Source: Thamnaconus septentrionalis
Lineage: Eukaryota; Chordata; Actinopteri; Tetraodontiformes; Monacanthidae
DNA: 64,000 nucleotides
Direction: 5' to 3'
NCBI GenBank assembly: GCA_009823395.1
Contig: CM020503.1
Span: 7,395,501 to 7,459,500, forward strand
Under the pieces are notes generated by a model. It was not told where the DNA came from and did no database searches. It worked only from the letters and a program-made list of their open reading frames with translations. A program made the position numbers and the translations under genes. Positions within the stretch are counted from its first letter, which is position 1. The number at the start of each line of letters is the position of its first letter. Below, one piece after another: positions 12,901 to 42,841 of the stretch.

Positions 12901-14790
12901 GAATTCTTTGAACAGACAGAGGTGCAGCCCTCTGCCCTTCCGACCCCTGAGGTGGAAGCCAACCTCTGTCTGACCCCTGAGCAGCGAGAGGCCAAGCTGC
13001 GACGTGTGGAGCGAATACGGGAGAGGGTCATCAGAAGGTGGGCTGGATTTTTTATTTTTTTTGTAGGGGGTTTATTTTCTCCCTGATTTTAATATTTAAA
13101 GTTACATATGCACAAAATTTTGTGCCGGCTAACTAGTGGTTTCACCCGCCTATCAGCGCAGCCAGAGAGAGCGCCTGCGCACCCAGTCCAACAGCAGTCA
13201 TGGGGGAGGGGAAGGAAGCTCGGAAGGGGACGTCTGACATGGCCAGAAGACTGAAGTCAGGTACAGACACCAACATTCAAGGTTCCGTGTTATGCAGAAT
13301 TCACTTCAGCATCTTTCATTAAAAACATTGGTTTTAGCCTGTTTAAATATGTATATGTATATTTAGATTTTGTTCCACTTTTTTTTTTTTATGAAAGAGT
13401 AAATTAAAACACAGAGCTCTTGATAGTAGCCCTTTGTGATGTCACAGAGTAAAATGGTAACCCTCCCAGTTTAGTGACAACACAACAAACCAGGTGTTTG
13501 CCATCCTGTCACCATCCAAACACGTGGAGGGTCCACAGGTTTTAGCAAGGAGCAGTAAACAAGCGGAGGCTGAAATCCTCTGGATCATTACAGTAATCAT
13601 ATGGTGTCACTGGAGTCAAGGACAACAAATAAAGACCTAAAAGTGGGCATAACATGGGAACCTTTAAGATCCCTGTAAACACAAGTCTCACCACGTCATC
13701 CTATCAGGGGCCGAGTCGTTGTTTTACTTAATTTTTACCAAAGCCTTTTTCTCTCTTCATGTGTTCAGACCGTGAGTCCCACCATGGATGTGGCAGCTGT
13801 GTGGATAATCAAGCAGAGGTTGAAATGGATGAAAACAGTAAAAGATCTAAAGGTCCGGCAAAGATTGGGAACAAAACGCAATACAAGACCAAAGTCAAGC
13901 GCCCGGGTTCGCCCTATCATGTCTCAGCTCTGACCGTTTACCAGAAGGATGGCGGCAAAGGCTTCACAAGTAGCAAGAGTGACGCAGAGCAAAGGGCCGC
14001 TGGCGGGAACGATGGTGAGGTTTCCTCCTCTGACCTGAGGGCCAAGTGGTTCCTCTCCACCAGCCGGTGGCAAGGCTGCATACCTCTCCAGATCTCCAAG
14101 GAGGCATCAGGCATCGAGGAGGCATCGGGCGCCGGAGAGCTTCTCGCAAGCAGCGACGACATGGCCGAGTCCAATGAGATGTCACCAGCAGTCAGCGAAA
14201 GCTTGGAGAAGATGAAAGAGAACCACTCACTCTTCTACAAGATCGCGTGTGACATCAGCATCTCCGACACGGACATCGAGAAGAACGATGGGAACCCGAA
14301 TGGTCGAACATCTCCTGGGCCAGAAGGAGAAGAAGAAGGAGAGGAAGTCCTGGTTGTGGCTGAAAGCATGCAGAAAGACGAGGCAGCTGAAAACACCAAT
14401 CAGCCTTCAACACAGGAAGTAGCAGCAGATGTGATGGAGAAAGATGCCCGACCCCAGGATGAGACCTTGAGAGGGGAAGACCAATCAGAGGGCAATAAAG
14501 AAGATCTCCAGGAGGGTCCAGCTCAGAGCGATGACTGCGTTAAAGTGGGGGACGAAGACAAAGTGACAATAGGAAGAGACGACGGAGCAAAAGAGTCGGC
14601 AGACAGGAAAGTTGACCCGAAGAGATCCAGTGAGTTGAGGAAATGCTCGAGTGAGGAGAACACGGAGACAGTCCGGGAACGAGGCGAGGAGCTCAACATG
14701 CCGTCCGGCTCCGTTTCCGAGGACGGGCGGGGCACTCGCAGCGCTTCTTTTGGGAAGGCGCGACTCACTGTGTTAAGGACCAGTTTGTAG
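3576..14790 (+). CDS. plekha4: Pleckstrin homology domain-containing family A member 4 (PLEKHA4/PEPP1), 23 coding exons
   Basis: Membrane adaptor. Mammalian PLEKHA4 binds phosphoinositides through its PH domain and tunes Dishevelled turnover (Wnt) by acting on CUL3-KLHL12. Coding exons: 3576-3641, 3740-3838, 3923-3995, 4087-4187, 4399-4517, 4599-4805, 5052-5331, 6220-6279, 6488-6643, 7183-7236, 7323-7403, 7531-7683, 8265-8363, 8464-8572, 8871-8944, 9752-9850, 9972-10062, 10264-10313, 10848-10976, 11073-11462, 12916-13037, 13157-13260, 13769-14790. They join in one frame of 1246 codons including the stop. Residues 48-150 form the PH domain (GWLNKK, LKLWKRRWFVLS, FYYKDSREESVLGS). A proline/serine-rich linker contains RPHTPVGRVDIRP, as in human PLEKHA4. 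A coiled coil (about 406-555) follows, then MSEEEQIERMRRNQE, RVTRVVTAVLP and LRRVERIRERVIR motifs. No WW domain was seen, which fits PLEKHA4 rather than PLEKHA5 or PLEKHA7. At about 1245 aa it is much longer than human PLEKHA4 (about 780). The least certain boundary is the acceptor at 12916. Confidence 0.88.
3740..4517 (+). CDS. plekha4: plekha4 PH-domain exons
   Basis: Four exons (3740-3838, 3923-3995, 4087-4187, 4399-4517) encode the whole PH fold. Visible landmarks are RDPNCPVVIRGWLNKK (beta1), LWKRRWFVLSNYCLFYYK (beta2-beta3, with the basic Lys/Arg residues that contact inositol phosphates in this family), DSREESVLGSIPLPSY, and the C-terminal helix EDMLGWVRALSQSA with the near-invariant Trp. 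All four introns are short (84-211 bp). Intron phases 0, 1, 0 and 2 keep the frame without a stop. The RRWFVLS and SREESVLGS blocks match human PLEKHA4 better than PLEKHA5, 6 or 7 as I remember them. Confidence 0.92.
6488..6643 (+). CDS. plekha4: plekha4 Pro/His-rich exon
   Basis: A 156-nt, phase-0 exon between a CCCCAG acceptor and an ATG|GTACAC donor. It encodes a low-complexity linker: a proline-rich start, then HHQ followed by ten consecutive histidines (nine CAC codons and one CAT), about residues 365-374. It lies between the RPHTP-containing linker exon and the coiled coil. Human PLEKHA4 has a proline-rich linker here but, from memory, no His run. Exon status rests on frame continuity and splice sites, not on conservation. 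Confidence 0.65.
7323..8572 (+). CDS. plekha4: plekha4 coiled-coil exons
   Basis: Exons 7323-7403, 7531-7683, 8265-8363 and 8464-8572 encode LTRLCGCDKVLLALSVELA, a heptad-patterned Leu/Glu/Arg-rich helix, then ERVWSQYERMESELSVIRS and RELWMMEDILSGLK. These line up block by block with human PLEKHA4 (LTKLCGQDRLL, ERERVWDTYSGLEQEL, QQLWMVEDTLAGLGG as remembered). In the family this coiled coil mediates self-association and partner binding. Intron phases are 0, 0, 0 and 1. The 581-bp intron before 8265 holds only repeat-like and T-rich sequence. Confidence 0.88.
9499..9593. repeat. Inverted pair of the TTGTGATGTCACAA repeat core
   Basis: CCCGTTGTGATGTCACAAAG at 9499-9518 is repeated in reverse complement, with one substitution and one inserted A, at 9573-9593 (CTTTTGTGATATCACAACGG). 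The 54-bp spacer contains no known feature. It lies in a plekha4 intron. Confidence 0.7.
9895..9943 (+). repeat. TA microsatellite
   Basis: About 24 AT units, in the intron immediately before plekha4 exon 9972-10062. Confidence 0.95.
11463..12915 (+). other. plekha4: plekha4 intron between the RVTRVVTAVLP exon and the LRRVERIRERVIR exon
   Basis: About 1.45 kb, AT-rich, with a dispersed-repeat copy (11590-11770) and ATCCATGCC short repeats (11810-11855). No coding similarity seen. The acceptor at 12916 (TTTGAACAG) has a poor pyrimidine tract; an upstream start in the same open frame cannot be excluded. Confidence 0.5.
13427..13670 (+). repeat. Dispersed repeat copy with the TTGTGATGTCACA core
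   Basis: Contains TTTGTGATGTCACAGAG, then AGTTTAGTGACAACAC, CCAAACACGTGGAGGGTCC, AGCAGTAAACAAG and a GGGCATAACATGGGAACC-like end. The same blocks occur in the same order at other places in the window, for example 1880-2095, 11590-11770 and 60390-60600. No ORF. Confidence 0.6.
13769..14790 (+). CDS. plekha4: plekha4 last coding exon (acidic C-terminal region)
   Basis: A long final exon encoding about 340 residues of Glu/Asp/Lys/Ser-rich, probably disordered sequence. It opens after a phase-1 splice (TTCAG|AC) and stops with TAG at 14788. The last residues, FGKARLTVLRTSL, resemble the human PLEKHA4 C-terminus (PLRVTLLQSSF), which supports the gene assignment. The acidic insertion is not present in the shorter mammalian protein as I remember it. 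No domain is recognised. Confidence 0.82.
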
Positions 14791-15600
14791 AGAACAGTTG
14801 GCGGCTTAAGGGGGCTTAAATGGACGAACTGAGTGGGGACGAGAACAAAGTTAAATGGTTTGTAGTGAGAAGAGGACGTGATTGAAGAAATTAATTGGAC
14901 CTAACTTTTTGGACACCCGGGAGCATATATTTCAAGAAAATGCTAAAAAAAAAAAAAAAAAAACATTTATATAGTGTTAGTGTAGTTTTAAATTGATGCA
15001 AGTAAAATTAAAGTCTTAAAGTGACTCATGGATGCAAAACTGATGTGCAGATAATATGTTGTGTCCCAATTTGCACACTTCGGGACTAAATATTGAACAG
15101 TTTTAGAGCAGAGATGTGCTTAATGTGTGTTGAAAATGCAGTCAAAGTGGTCCAAAAACTTGCGAGTGGAACAGGCCATTATCCCATTAGCTTGTCCCAT
15201 TCTTTCTCTGCTGCCCTTCTGCAATTAATGTCTCAAAAGTACTATTACAACTACAAGTAGTAGAACTAGAACGATGGAATAATCACAACAGTGCAAGTGC
15301 CAAACAGATGTGCATGATCATGAGAATAATGTTGAAATTAGTGCACCGCGAGGGCCGCATACTGCACCAAAGTACGCAATTTGGGACAGGGTTAAAACGT
15401 TGTTCCCTATTACAGTCATATAGCTACACATGGTCAGTGAGTCATGTTAACACTTTTATTCCTCATGCAATATGCATCTTATATAACGGAACGCACACAT
15501 GAGGCGTGCTTGTTGATGGCAACACAACCGTGTTATTGTCGCCGTGTGAAAAATGAATAAAGAAAAGTGTTTGTTTTCATTATCCTGATCAATAAACAAG
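14791..15600 (+). promoter_or_regulatory. plekha4: plekha4 3' UTR with poly(A) signals
   Basis: AT-rich sequence after the stop codon, with an A18 run near 14945. Canonical AATAAA signals lie at 15556-15561 and 15591-15596. No downstream exon of the gene is recognised, so transcription probably ends near 15620. The exact cleavage site cannot be read from sequence. Confidence 0.5.
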
Positions 15601-16480
15601 TGTATCTCACAAGGGAGATGGAGACTTGTGCTTCGGAGCTTCACAGCACCTTAACTCAGTGTGTGTTTTGTGCATTTTTATGTTTATCTGCTGCTGTTTA
15701 TTTGTTTTTGGTTTTTTTTATGTGTTTTCTCCCCTCACTGATGGTGACCGTGCCCGGTGTGCTTGGCTGCAGCTCTCCTCCGAACCCCTGATGCAGAGCT
15801 CCACGGAGCCAGTGGGGGGAAAAAGGCCTTTGTCACTTTAAATCCTTGCAGTGTCTCAACCGATGACATCATTGTCTGAGAACACATTACATCACCCCCT
15901 TCCCCGGCTCCCTCTCTTAAAGACAGCAGCACCTTATGTTTACTGAGCTGTGCACACATGCACGGGCTGCTTATCTGTTTACAAATGCACAGATCCACAT
16001 CAACATGCACATGAGGAGTGCCGCGGGGCTGCGGTCTAAAGCGAGACGGGCTCTGCCGAGGCCCTCTGTTTGCAACGATGTAAATACAACCGTGGACAAG
16101 GGGCGCTCGCGCAAATGTTGAAATATTAAAAACGCTACAAGTTGTCACTCAGCTGCCGCAACCTCTCAGTGTGTGATGTCATCGTTTGTTGGGCTGTTAA
16201 CCGGCAAGGAATTATGATTAGTATCCCAATAATGATCCTTGCATTTCTTTCTGGTTGTTTCCCCTCTCTGATACACTGGACAACTGCAAGATCCTGCAGC
16301 AGGATTTGGAGAGTATGAAGAAAATAACCTAAAATTGATATTTTTCTCTTCCAGGGTTACTGATGCATTTTCTGCAACCTCTTCTCCCCCTGATTGCAGG
16401 CCTTCAGTGCATCACTCCCACATAGGCTCCTCATTATAGAACAGCTGAGCTACGGCTTTTTTTTTTCTCCTTCTCGAGAT
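15600..16480. other. Spacer between plekha4 and ppfia3
   Basis: No coding exon, RNA gene or clear repeat was recognised. The sequence is mixed GC with small T-rich runs. A CRE-like TGATGTCATC occurs near 16174. Confidence 0.4.
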
Positions 16481-16750
16481 CTGTTTCCCGTGCGTGACGC
16501 TCACGCTCACGCGCACCCACCCCCCCAGCCCCCCAAACTGTAGAATCCTCTCCGCTGCTAAAAATGTCACATGATGTGATGAGAGGCTGCGAGCAACAAT
16601 GTGCCCCCCCCCCCCTCCACAAAACGCGAGCTCGTCTACGTTATAAATACCCTCACTGTATCATTAATCAGGTGTGTGATTGGCCGGCGAGTGCGCGCGC
16701 GCGCGCCAGAGAAAGAAAAAAGAAGGGGATGGGGAGGAAGAAGAAAATAT

Positions 16751-16756
<6 letters not shown>

Positions 16757-16807
<51 letters not shown>
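16757..16807 (+). repeat. GA microsatellite
   Basis: About 25 GA units within the GC-rich block upstream of ppfia3. GA runs are common in vertebrate promoters, but the length suggests ordinary repeat expansion. Confidence 0.95.
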
Positions 16808-16808
<1 letters not shown>

Positions 16809-17957
16809 GGAGATGCGGAGAAAGCTGAGAGAATGTTTCTTTAAGACCCATTACCTTCCAATCCGGGAGAGGGGGAGCCTCTGGTAAGGTGGCGTATCGT
16901 CTCTCCCCGCCCCCCTCCCATCCTCCCCCTTCAACAGCCACCACCCCTCCTCCACCCCCACCACCTCTCTCCGCCGTTTACATGTGGGAAGCAGCAGGGA
17001 GGAAGGGGAGAGGAGAGGAAGCGAGGGAGAAAATAGAGAGATTCATCTCCGCGTGAGTCCGTTGAAGGAGGCGAAGAACCCGAGATTCGGATTCGGTTGC
17101 GTTGCTGCGCCGGCTGGGCCAAGAGGAGGCGACAGGTCGGCGAGATGCGATGGACGTGAAGGGGAGGAGGAGGAGGAGGAGGAGGAGTAGCAGCAGCAGC
17201 AGCAGGGGGGGACGTCTGACATCCAACATGGACACGGTGGGCTCCCCGCGATGACTGTGGTAAGGATGCAACTTCACGCCGCCCCGCGTCGCAAGCCAGT
17301 TTTCAGCCGTTGACGGGCGGCGAGAGGAGGAAGAGGAGGAGGAAGGAAGGAGCTGCGGACCGGCCTGCGATAATGTAACGAATGGGCGTGCGCGTGCGTG
17401 CGTGCGTGAAATCGTTCGTGTTTGTCGGGGATTGGCGTGCGGTTTCGTCCGGTGCGTACGTGCAGGTGCGTGTGTAACTGTTTGACAGTGGACGAGGGTG
17501 TGTGTGTGTGTGTGTGTGTGTGTGGCTTGATTAGACCTACGGGCCGTCTTCTTTGGCCGATGCCCGTCTCACCGCCAGGCATTGACAGGTGCGTTTGGGA
17601 AGTGCGCACACTCGCTCCCGTTGACCATACAGTTGGAGGGAGGGGAGGGGAGGCGAGGGTGATGACTTAAACCCGGAGGTATATGGAGAGGGAGAGAGAG
17701 AGACAGAGATGGGGGGGAGGGGGTTGCAAGGAGGCATCACATCCAACGAGAATTCACGTCTGGAAGGCCGGAAGCTTATTTGTTGCTGCCAATTTACGGC
17801 CTGTTAAAAGTCCCGAGCGTCGTGCGTGAGCGTGCGCGGATCGCCTGCAGCCAGCCAACCGTCAGGCCTCCGTCAGAGCCGTGAGCGTGCGCGTGTGTGT
17901 AAGAGAGAGATAGAGAGAGGGGGGGAGAGAGAGATTCTCGGATGTCTGAGAAAGCTA

Positions 17958-17959
<2 letters not shown>

Positions 17960-18013
<54 letters not shown>
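17960..18013 (+). repeat. GT microsatellite
   Basis: About 27 GT units in the GC-rich block. A GT tract of this length can adopt Z-DNA. Confidence 0.95.
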
Positions 18014-18014
<1 letters not shown>

Positions 18015-18104
18015 GGGGAAATGTGCAGCGTTCCCTTTTCTTTCTGGCCCCTCCTGACTGCTGACCGACTGATGGACTCAGGCGCCGCTTCCCCCAAATC
18101 AGCC

Positions 18105-18138
<34 letters not shown>

Positions 18139-18839
18139 TTTCCCCCCTCTCTCGTTTTATTTATTTGTTTATTTATTTCTTCACCTCGCGTTCACGACCG
18201 CTCGCACGCGCACTGACTAGCTAATCGCTCCAACACACACTCATACTGCTGTCTTTTCCTGCCCCCCAAACCCCCGCCTCAAAGTATAAGAATGTAGATC
18301 TGCGCGCGTGCCCGTGCGCGCCGCCATCGAAAAGCTCCCTCCTCCTCCCTCCTTCCTCCTCCTCCTCCTCCTCCTCCTCTCCCCCTCCCTCTTTCCTTTC
18401 CATACGTCCGTGCATCGGGAAGCGGAGGTAGGTCTGATTCGGGCGGAGGTTTGCATGGCGCGGTTCCGTTTCCTTCATTGTTCAGTCGCTGCATGCAGAT
18501 GCGCCGCTTCCACCCCTCAAAACGCCAAACGTTTCGGATGCGTGCGTACGTGCGTGGCGTGGCGTGGCGTGCGTTATCGAAGCGGAGCGACAGCTAATGG
18601 TCGGCAGGAAGCGCGCGAGCCCGTCCGCTCCCCGCGCCAGACATCAGCCGAGGGGCGGCTCGCGAAGCAGCAGGTTCCCACTGATGAAACAGTGAGATTA
18701 TAATAATGAGGATGAGGAGGATGATGCTGATGAGGATGAGGAGGATGATGGTCATAATGAGGATGTTGGCAATTACAATGTGAAAACACTCACATGTGCT
18801 CAGGGTTGCAGCGGCAGGCCTACTGGTGTGGTGACTCTA

Positions 18840-19110
18840 CTGCTCACTTGCTGCCTGCCTGCCTGTCAGTCTGTCTTTCTTCCTGTCTGTCTGTCTTTCT
18901 TTGTGTCTTTTTCCCTGTCAGTTTGTCTGTCTGTCTGCTTGTCTGTCAGTCTGTCTTTCTTTCAGTCTTTCTTCCTATCTGTCCCTGAATCTGTCTGTCT
19001 GTTGGTCTGTCTTTCCTCCTGTCTTTCTTTCTGTCTGTCTGCCTGTCTGTCTGCCTGTCTCTCTGCCTGCCTGTTTGCCTGTCTGTCTTTCTCTCTCTCT
19101 GTCAGTCTGT
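18840..19110 (+). repeat. CTGT/CTTT tetranucleotide tract
   Basis: About 270 bp of imperfect pyrimidine-rich tetranucleotide repeat (CTGT, CTGC and CTTT units). Its six-frame translation gives spurious Cys/Leu/Ser ORFs. It is followed near 19330-19380 by a TTCCTC tract. Confidence 0.85.
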
Positions 19111-20148
19111 CTGTCCAACATGCCATCCTGTCCGCTGCTGATGAAGTTGACGCGTGTTGCACCTTCGCCTCCCTTCCTGTCCAAAGTTTTCCCTGGCCAT
19201 GTGACCTCGCAGCTCATCAGCTGACTCTTTGGCCTTGTCCCCCCACAACCCTCAAAGCCCCCCGAGGTTCCTGTGTGTTTTCCGCCTCACAACGCTGCTG
19301 CGTAATTGTTGCAACACGACAACAATGACTTCCTCCTCTTCCTTTTCCTCTTCCTCTTCCTCTTCCTCGGCCTCCTGCTGCGATCCGTTCCGACCCCGAG
19401 GCTCTGAGGCCTCTTCTGATCTGACCGCTCGTTCTCGTGTTCCGCCGCCCTCTAACAACTTTGCCAATTAGACGGTGGGCGATGAGGAGGGCGATGAGGA
19501 AGGTGGTGAGGAAGGTGGTGAGGAGGGCAGGATCAGCAGCTGGAGGCTGCGCTCATCTTCATCTTCTTCTCCATCTTCTTCTTGGTCCAAGGGAATGTGG
19601 GGAAAACCGCAAGCAGGAAACAGCGGTGACTGGCAGAGCTTCACTGGCTGGCAGACTTTGTGTGTGTCTGTGTGTGCGTGTGTGCGTGTGTGTGCGTGTG
19701 TGTGCGTGCATGCGTGCACGCGTCTTTTAAAGATTCTTTGTTTCAGGACAAACAGTGCAGCTGTGTAGTTTGCCCAGATTGTTTCCTTTGCTCTCATTGT
19801 GCTTGCTAAGACTTAAAGGCCCCACATTCTACCCATTTGGGATCTATTTGGGGATTTGGGATTTATTCCATTTCATTTAGCCCTCTGTTTTCAGCCTCCT
19901 GCTAAATGATTAGGGGTTTAGCTTCCTGCTAAAACTGAATCTGACTGCTGGATATTCCACGTGTCTTGATGGAGATGAAAAAAATCAAGGCTCTGCGGAG
20001 GCAGTTGGTGGTATTGTTACTAAACTTGTTATCTGTGCCATTTGTGACATCACAAAGGGATAGGACTTTTGAGATTTGTCATTTTTGCAACTTCGCAGTG
20101 TAACGGTAAAGCCAGTGGAGCGGCCCAGCTCTCCCTCCCTCAAACATC

Positions 20149-20584
20149 ATCAAATACACAATTCACAACTCCAAATCACCCTTGCGGACATGTTGGGACC
20201 TGCACATCCACTACGATATGAAAAAATAATGTAACATTAAAAGACAGAGTTGTTTTTCAAGACAAATGCATAGTGGGAACTGCATTCCGGACAGACATGC
20301 TGGGCGGAGTGATTTCAAAAGCATGTTTAATACAGCAAAGCCAGTCATCAAAACAGCACATTAGTTGGAAAGAAGCGACATCCAATCGTGCTGGACTTTG
20401 GTCAACAGTGATGATGGTGAAGATTTTTTTTAACCAACCAAAGCCAAGAACCTGATGTATTTGTGCCCAAAAACCTGAGGTGTCACCGTGTCACTCCGAC
20501 GAGGATTTTACCAAATTGTGGTGAATGTGCAGGTCACAACTTGTCCACAAGAGTGTTTTAGAGTTGTTGGATTGTGTATTTGAT
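20149..20584. mobile_element. MITE-like element with about 72-bp terminal inverted repeats
   Basis: The left arm (20149-20220, starting ATCAAATACACAAT) is an imperfect reverse complement of the right arm (20512-20584, ending ATTGTGTATTTGAT), at roughly 80% by eye over some 72 bp. Shared blocks include GACCTGCACAT and TTGCGGACA/TTGTGGACA. The interior, about 290 bp, has no transposase-like ORF. This is the structure of a non-autonomous DNA transposon with long TIRs. The superfamily is not identified, and target-site duplications were not clear. Confidence 0.6.
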
Positions 20585-20625
20585 AGATAGATAACTACGC
20601 TTTATTGTCTGTCCCAAATGGTGAC
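20580..20625 (-). repeat. LINE-type 3' tail (GATA-GATA...CTTTATTG...CCCAAA)
   Basis: TGATAGATAGATA followed by a TTTATTGT...CCCAAAT stretch resembles the 3' end common to fish CR1/Rex1-type LINEs (minus orientation). Only a short tail is present, with no reverse-transcriptase sequence. It abuts the right arm of the MITE-like element. Confidence 0.4.
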
Positions 20626-22591
20626 AGAATGTTTTCTTTGACCGGGCTCACAAAACACATTCGTACAATTCCCATCAAAAGACAAGACACATTGACATTA
20701 GCAACAGAATACAATGTGTATTTGGATTGTGTATTTGATGTTTTCAGAATGCAGCCACTGATAATTAAAGGGAATGTACCTACTCCTATGACTACCAGGA
20801 TTATGGCACTACGTGAATTTGCCAAAACGATCCCTTTAAGTCTGATCCTGTTTAGCCAGTTGTCTCATGTAAAATTTTGCACCCAAAGGTGTTTTTTCCC
20901 TTTTACTGTTAATAATTCAATGGCACACCTGACTGTAAAATGCACAATTTCCAATAATCCGAGGCCATTGTAGGTTTCCGTCTTTAAACTGAAGGAGATA
21001 GAGAAGTAAATACATAAGGAAATGCAGTTGTGATCACTTGCTCCAACTTCTTCAACAGAACCCTATGAGGAAATACAGTCATTATTCCACCAGTGGTGAG
21101 GAACAGAACTACATTTTCTTGTATGTCTGTCTGTTTTTTTTTTTATCATTTGTGAGACACAACTGAGGTTTTGGGAAACACCGTTGCAGATCTAATGAAG
21201 TGTCTGTAGCAGGTCTCTAACTAGCAGAAACCTCTGGTCCCAGGATGTCCACTCACTCACATTGATACTGATTGTTTCCACTGATACTGAGACCTGCACA
21301 CCGGACAACACTGCTTAAATTAATAAATGATTTTAGCCAGACAATGAAGGTCATCATTTCCTGTTGTATTACACTGATCTAAATATACCTGCTGCTAACA
21401 TTGGCATCGTCCAAACAGCACAATAACAGCCATTACAGTGTTTAAATAAGGAGTAATATGGAAGGAAAGGCAACAAACAGGAAAGCAGCTCAGTAATGCC
21501 AACTGCCTTTAATCTTCAACATTTCCTGTTTGTGGGCCACAAGTGTGATGCAGCTAAATGTGACTGTAAAGGTCTCACATGATGGAAAATATACGTTGGA
21601 CACAGCGTAACGCTTAGCAGGAAGCTTACCAGTGTTTTTTTTTTTCTTTCTGAAGGTTGCAAACAGAAGGCTATGCTGTTTATAAAGATTGTTTTAAGGA
21701 CAATGTCTCGCTCGAGGCTGCACCAATTCAGTCTGGAAGGAAAACTGCACATTTAAAAATGGACATTCTGTGGCTTCTTTAAATGACTGCAGATCCAACC
21801 AAACTTGATTGGCTCGCACTTGCAAGATGAGATAGCATCCTGTTGGCCGCAAGACAGCAGTTGAGATACAGATAAAGCTTCACACCAGATATTAGTGTTA
21901 CTTTACAAATTACAGTATGATTAAATAAATAAGTTAATAATGATTCCAAACTTCCTCCGAGCAGTGCCAGATAGTATAACTCTGCTGTTAGCTGTCGATA
22001 AATGTTACATTTCTGGTTTAAAACACGGAGGCGGAGCCTGATTGTGTCCCAGATGAGTCTCTCTGCTCCCATATTTGTTGGCGCTGCACTTGTTGCAGCG
22101 TAGAATCTGTCGTCTCCTTTGAGCTGACAGTATTGATGCTAATCTTTGTAGTTACTACTTATTGACGTGGACTGGCCTTGAGGCTGAATTTATCCCAGCA
22201 CAAATCAAAGAAGCCTAATTTCAATCCTCCTTGTCACATTTTCAAAATCTTCCTCTCAAAAAAAGCCAAAGTCTTGGAATGGAAAGAATGGAAAAATCAG
22301 ACTGAGGTCATGGCAAGATTTTTCAAATTGACCCACCAAGACAATGTTGCATGGAAGCAGCTCAAATCCATCTCTAATGTGCAATAATCAGAGGTTCTAA
22401 ACATTTATGCAAAAAGGTGTTACAATGACTCATCCTACAATTCTGACACACACATTTCTGCAGATCTGCTGTCGTTTCTGTTGTTGCCGTTGCTCCAAAG
22501 CAGCCGCTCGGCCCCCTGGTTTCTCGCTCCTTCCAACTTACAGTGGAGTTTATTGAGGGGCATCTAATGCAACGCCTGTTCTCTTTTTCAG

Positions 22592-23008
22592 CTCCCGTCC
22601 CTCGTGATTTGAGAAGTCAGCCTCGTGGACACGATTGAGGAGCTTCAGCCCTGCTCCATCCCTTTCTTCGCCCTTTTGCCAGGCCACGGCAGACACCTCG
22701 TCGCCTTGCATAACACGAGCACAGTTCTGACCAACTACCATGCAGGTTGGGGCTTGGTGAAGGAAGACAAGTGGTGAACGCTGCACTGGGAAGGAGTTTA
22801 AAAGGCAATAAGCAGTGTGCGATTATGCAGACCAAAGGAACGAGATCTATTTTTGAACCCTGAAGATGTAAATATTTTTATTTTGTGCTTGGAAAAACAA
22901 ACAAAAAACCCAAACTTAGAGGCACGAAGAGAGACTTTTTGTTTCCTCGCACAACCTGCTGCTTAGCATTCTTCAGTAAACCGGCTCACGCACACACTCC
23001 ACGGTCTC
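22592..23008 (+). other. ppfia3: Candidate ppfia3 5' UTR exon
   Basis: A strong acceptor (CTCTTTTTCAG at 22581-22591) starts a segment that could run uninterrupted into the coding exon beginning at 23009. Other AG sites near 22976 are possible. No in-frame coding similarity was seen before the ATG. Transcript data are needed to decide the start. Confidence 0.35.

Positions 23009-42841
<19,833 letters not shown>

Larger units (their letters stand above)
16480..18700 (+). promoter_or_regulatory. ppfia3: GC/CpG-rich block, probable ppfia3 promoter and 5' non-coding exon
   Basis: GC-rich, CpG-containing DNA unlike its surroundings, interrupted by GA (16757-16807), GT (17499-17524, 17960-18013), CAG (18108-18137) and CCT (about 18339-18380) repeats and by a GCGCGCGCGCGC stretch near 16700. 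It lies upstream of the first ppfia3 coding exon in the same orientation. A good donor (GACTGTG|GTAAGG, 17259/17260) could end a non-coding first exon. That exon would carry a short uORF (ATG 17228, eight codons, TGA). Promoter status is inferred from composition and position only. Confidence 0.4.
18690..22590. other. Spacer or long 5' intron of ppfia3
   Basis: No coding exon recognised. It holds a GATGAG-type repeat (18690-18780), the CTGT tract, a copy of the TGTGACATCACAAAG family (19840-20130), a 436-bp inverted-repeat element (20149-20584) and a LINE-like tail (about 20580-20625). If the first exon at about 17259 is real, this is intron sequence of ppfia3. Confidence 0.5.

Noticed and set aside
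18021..18224. ORF with a ten-glutamine run
   Set aside because: A CAG microsatellite in the GC-rich block read in frame. It has no conserved flanks and no splice context.
18780..19328. 182-codon Cys/Leu/Ser-rich ORF
   Set aside because: Translation of the CTGT/CTTT repeat.
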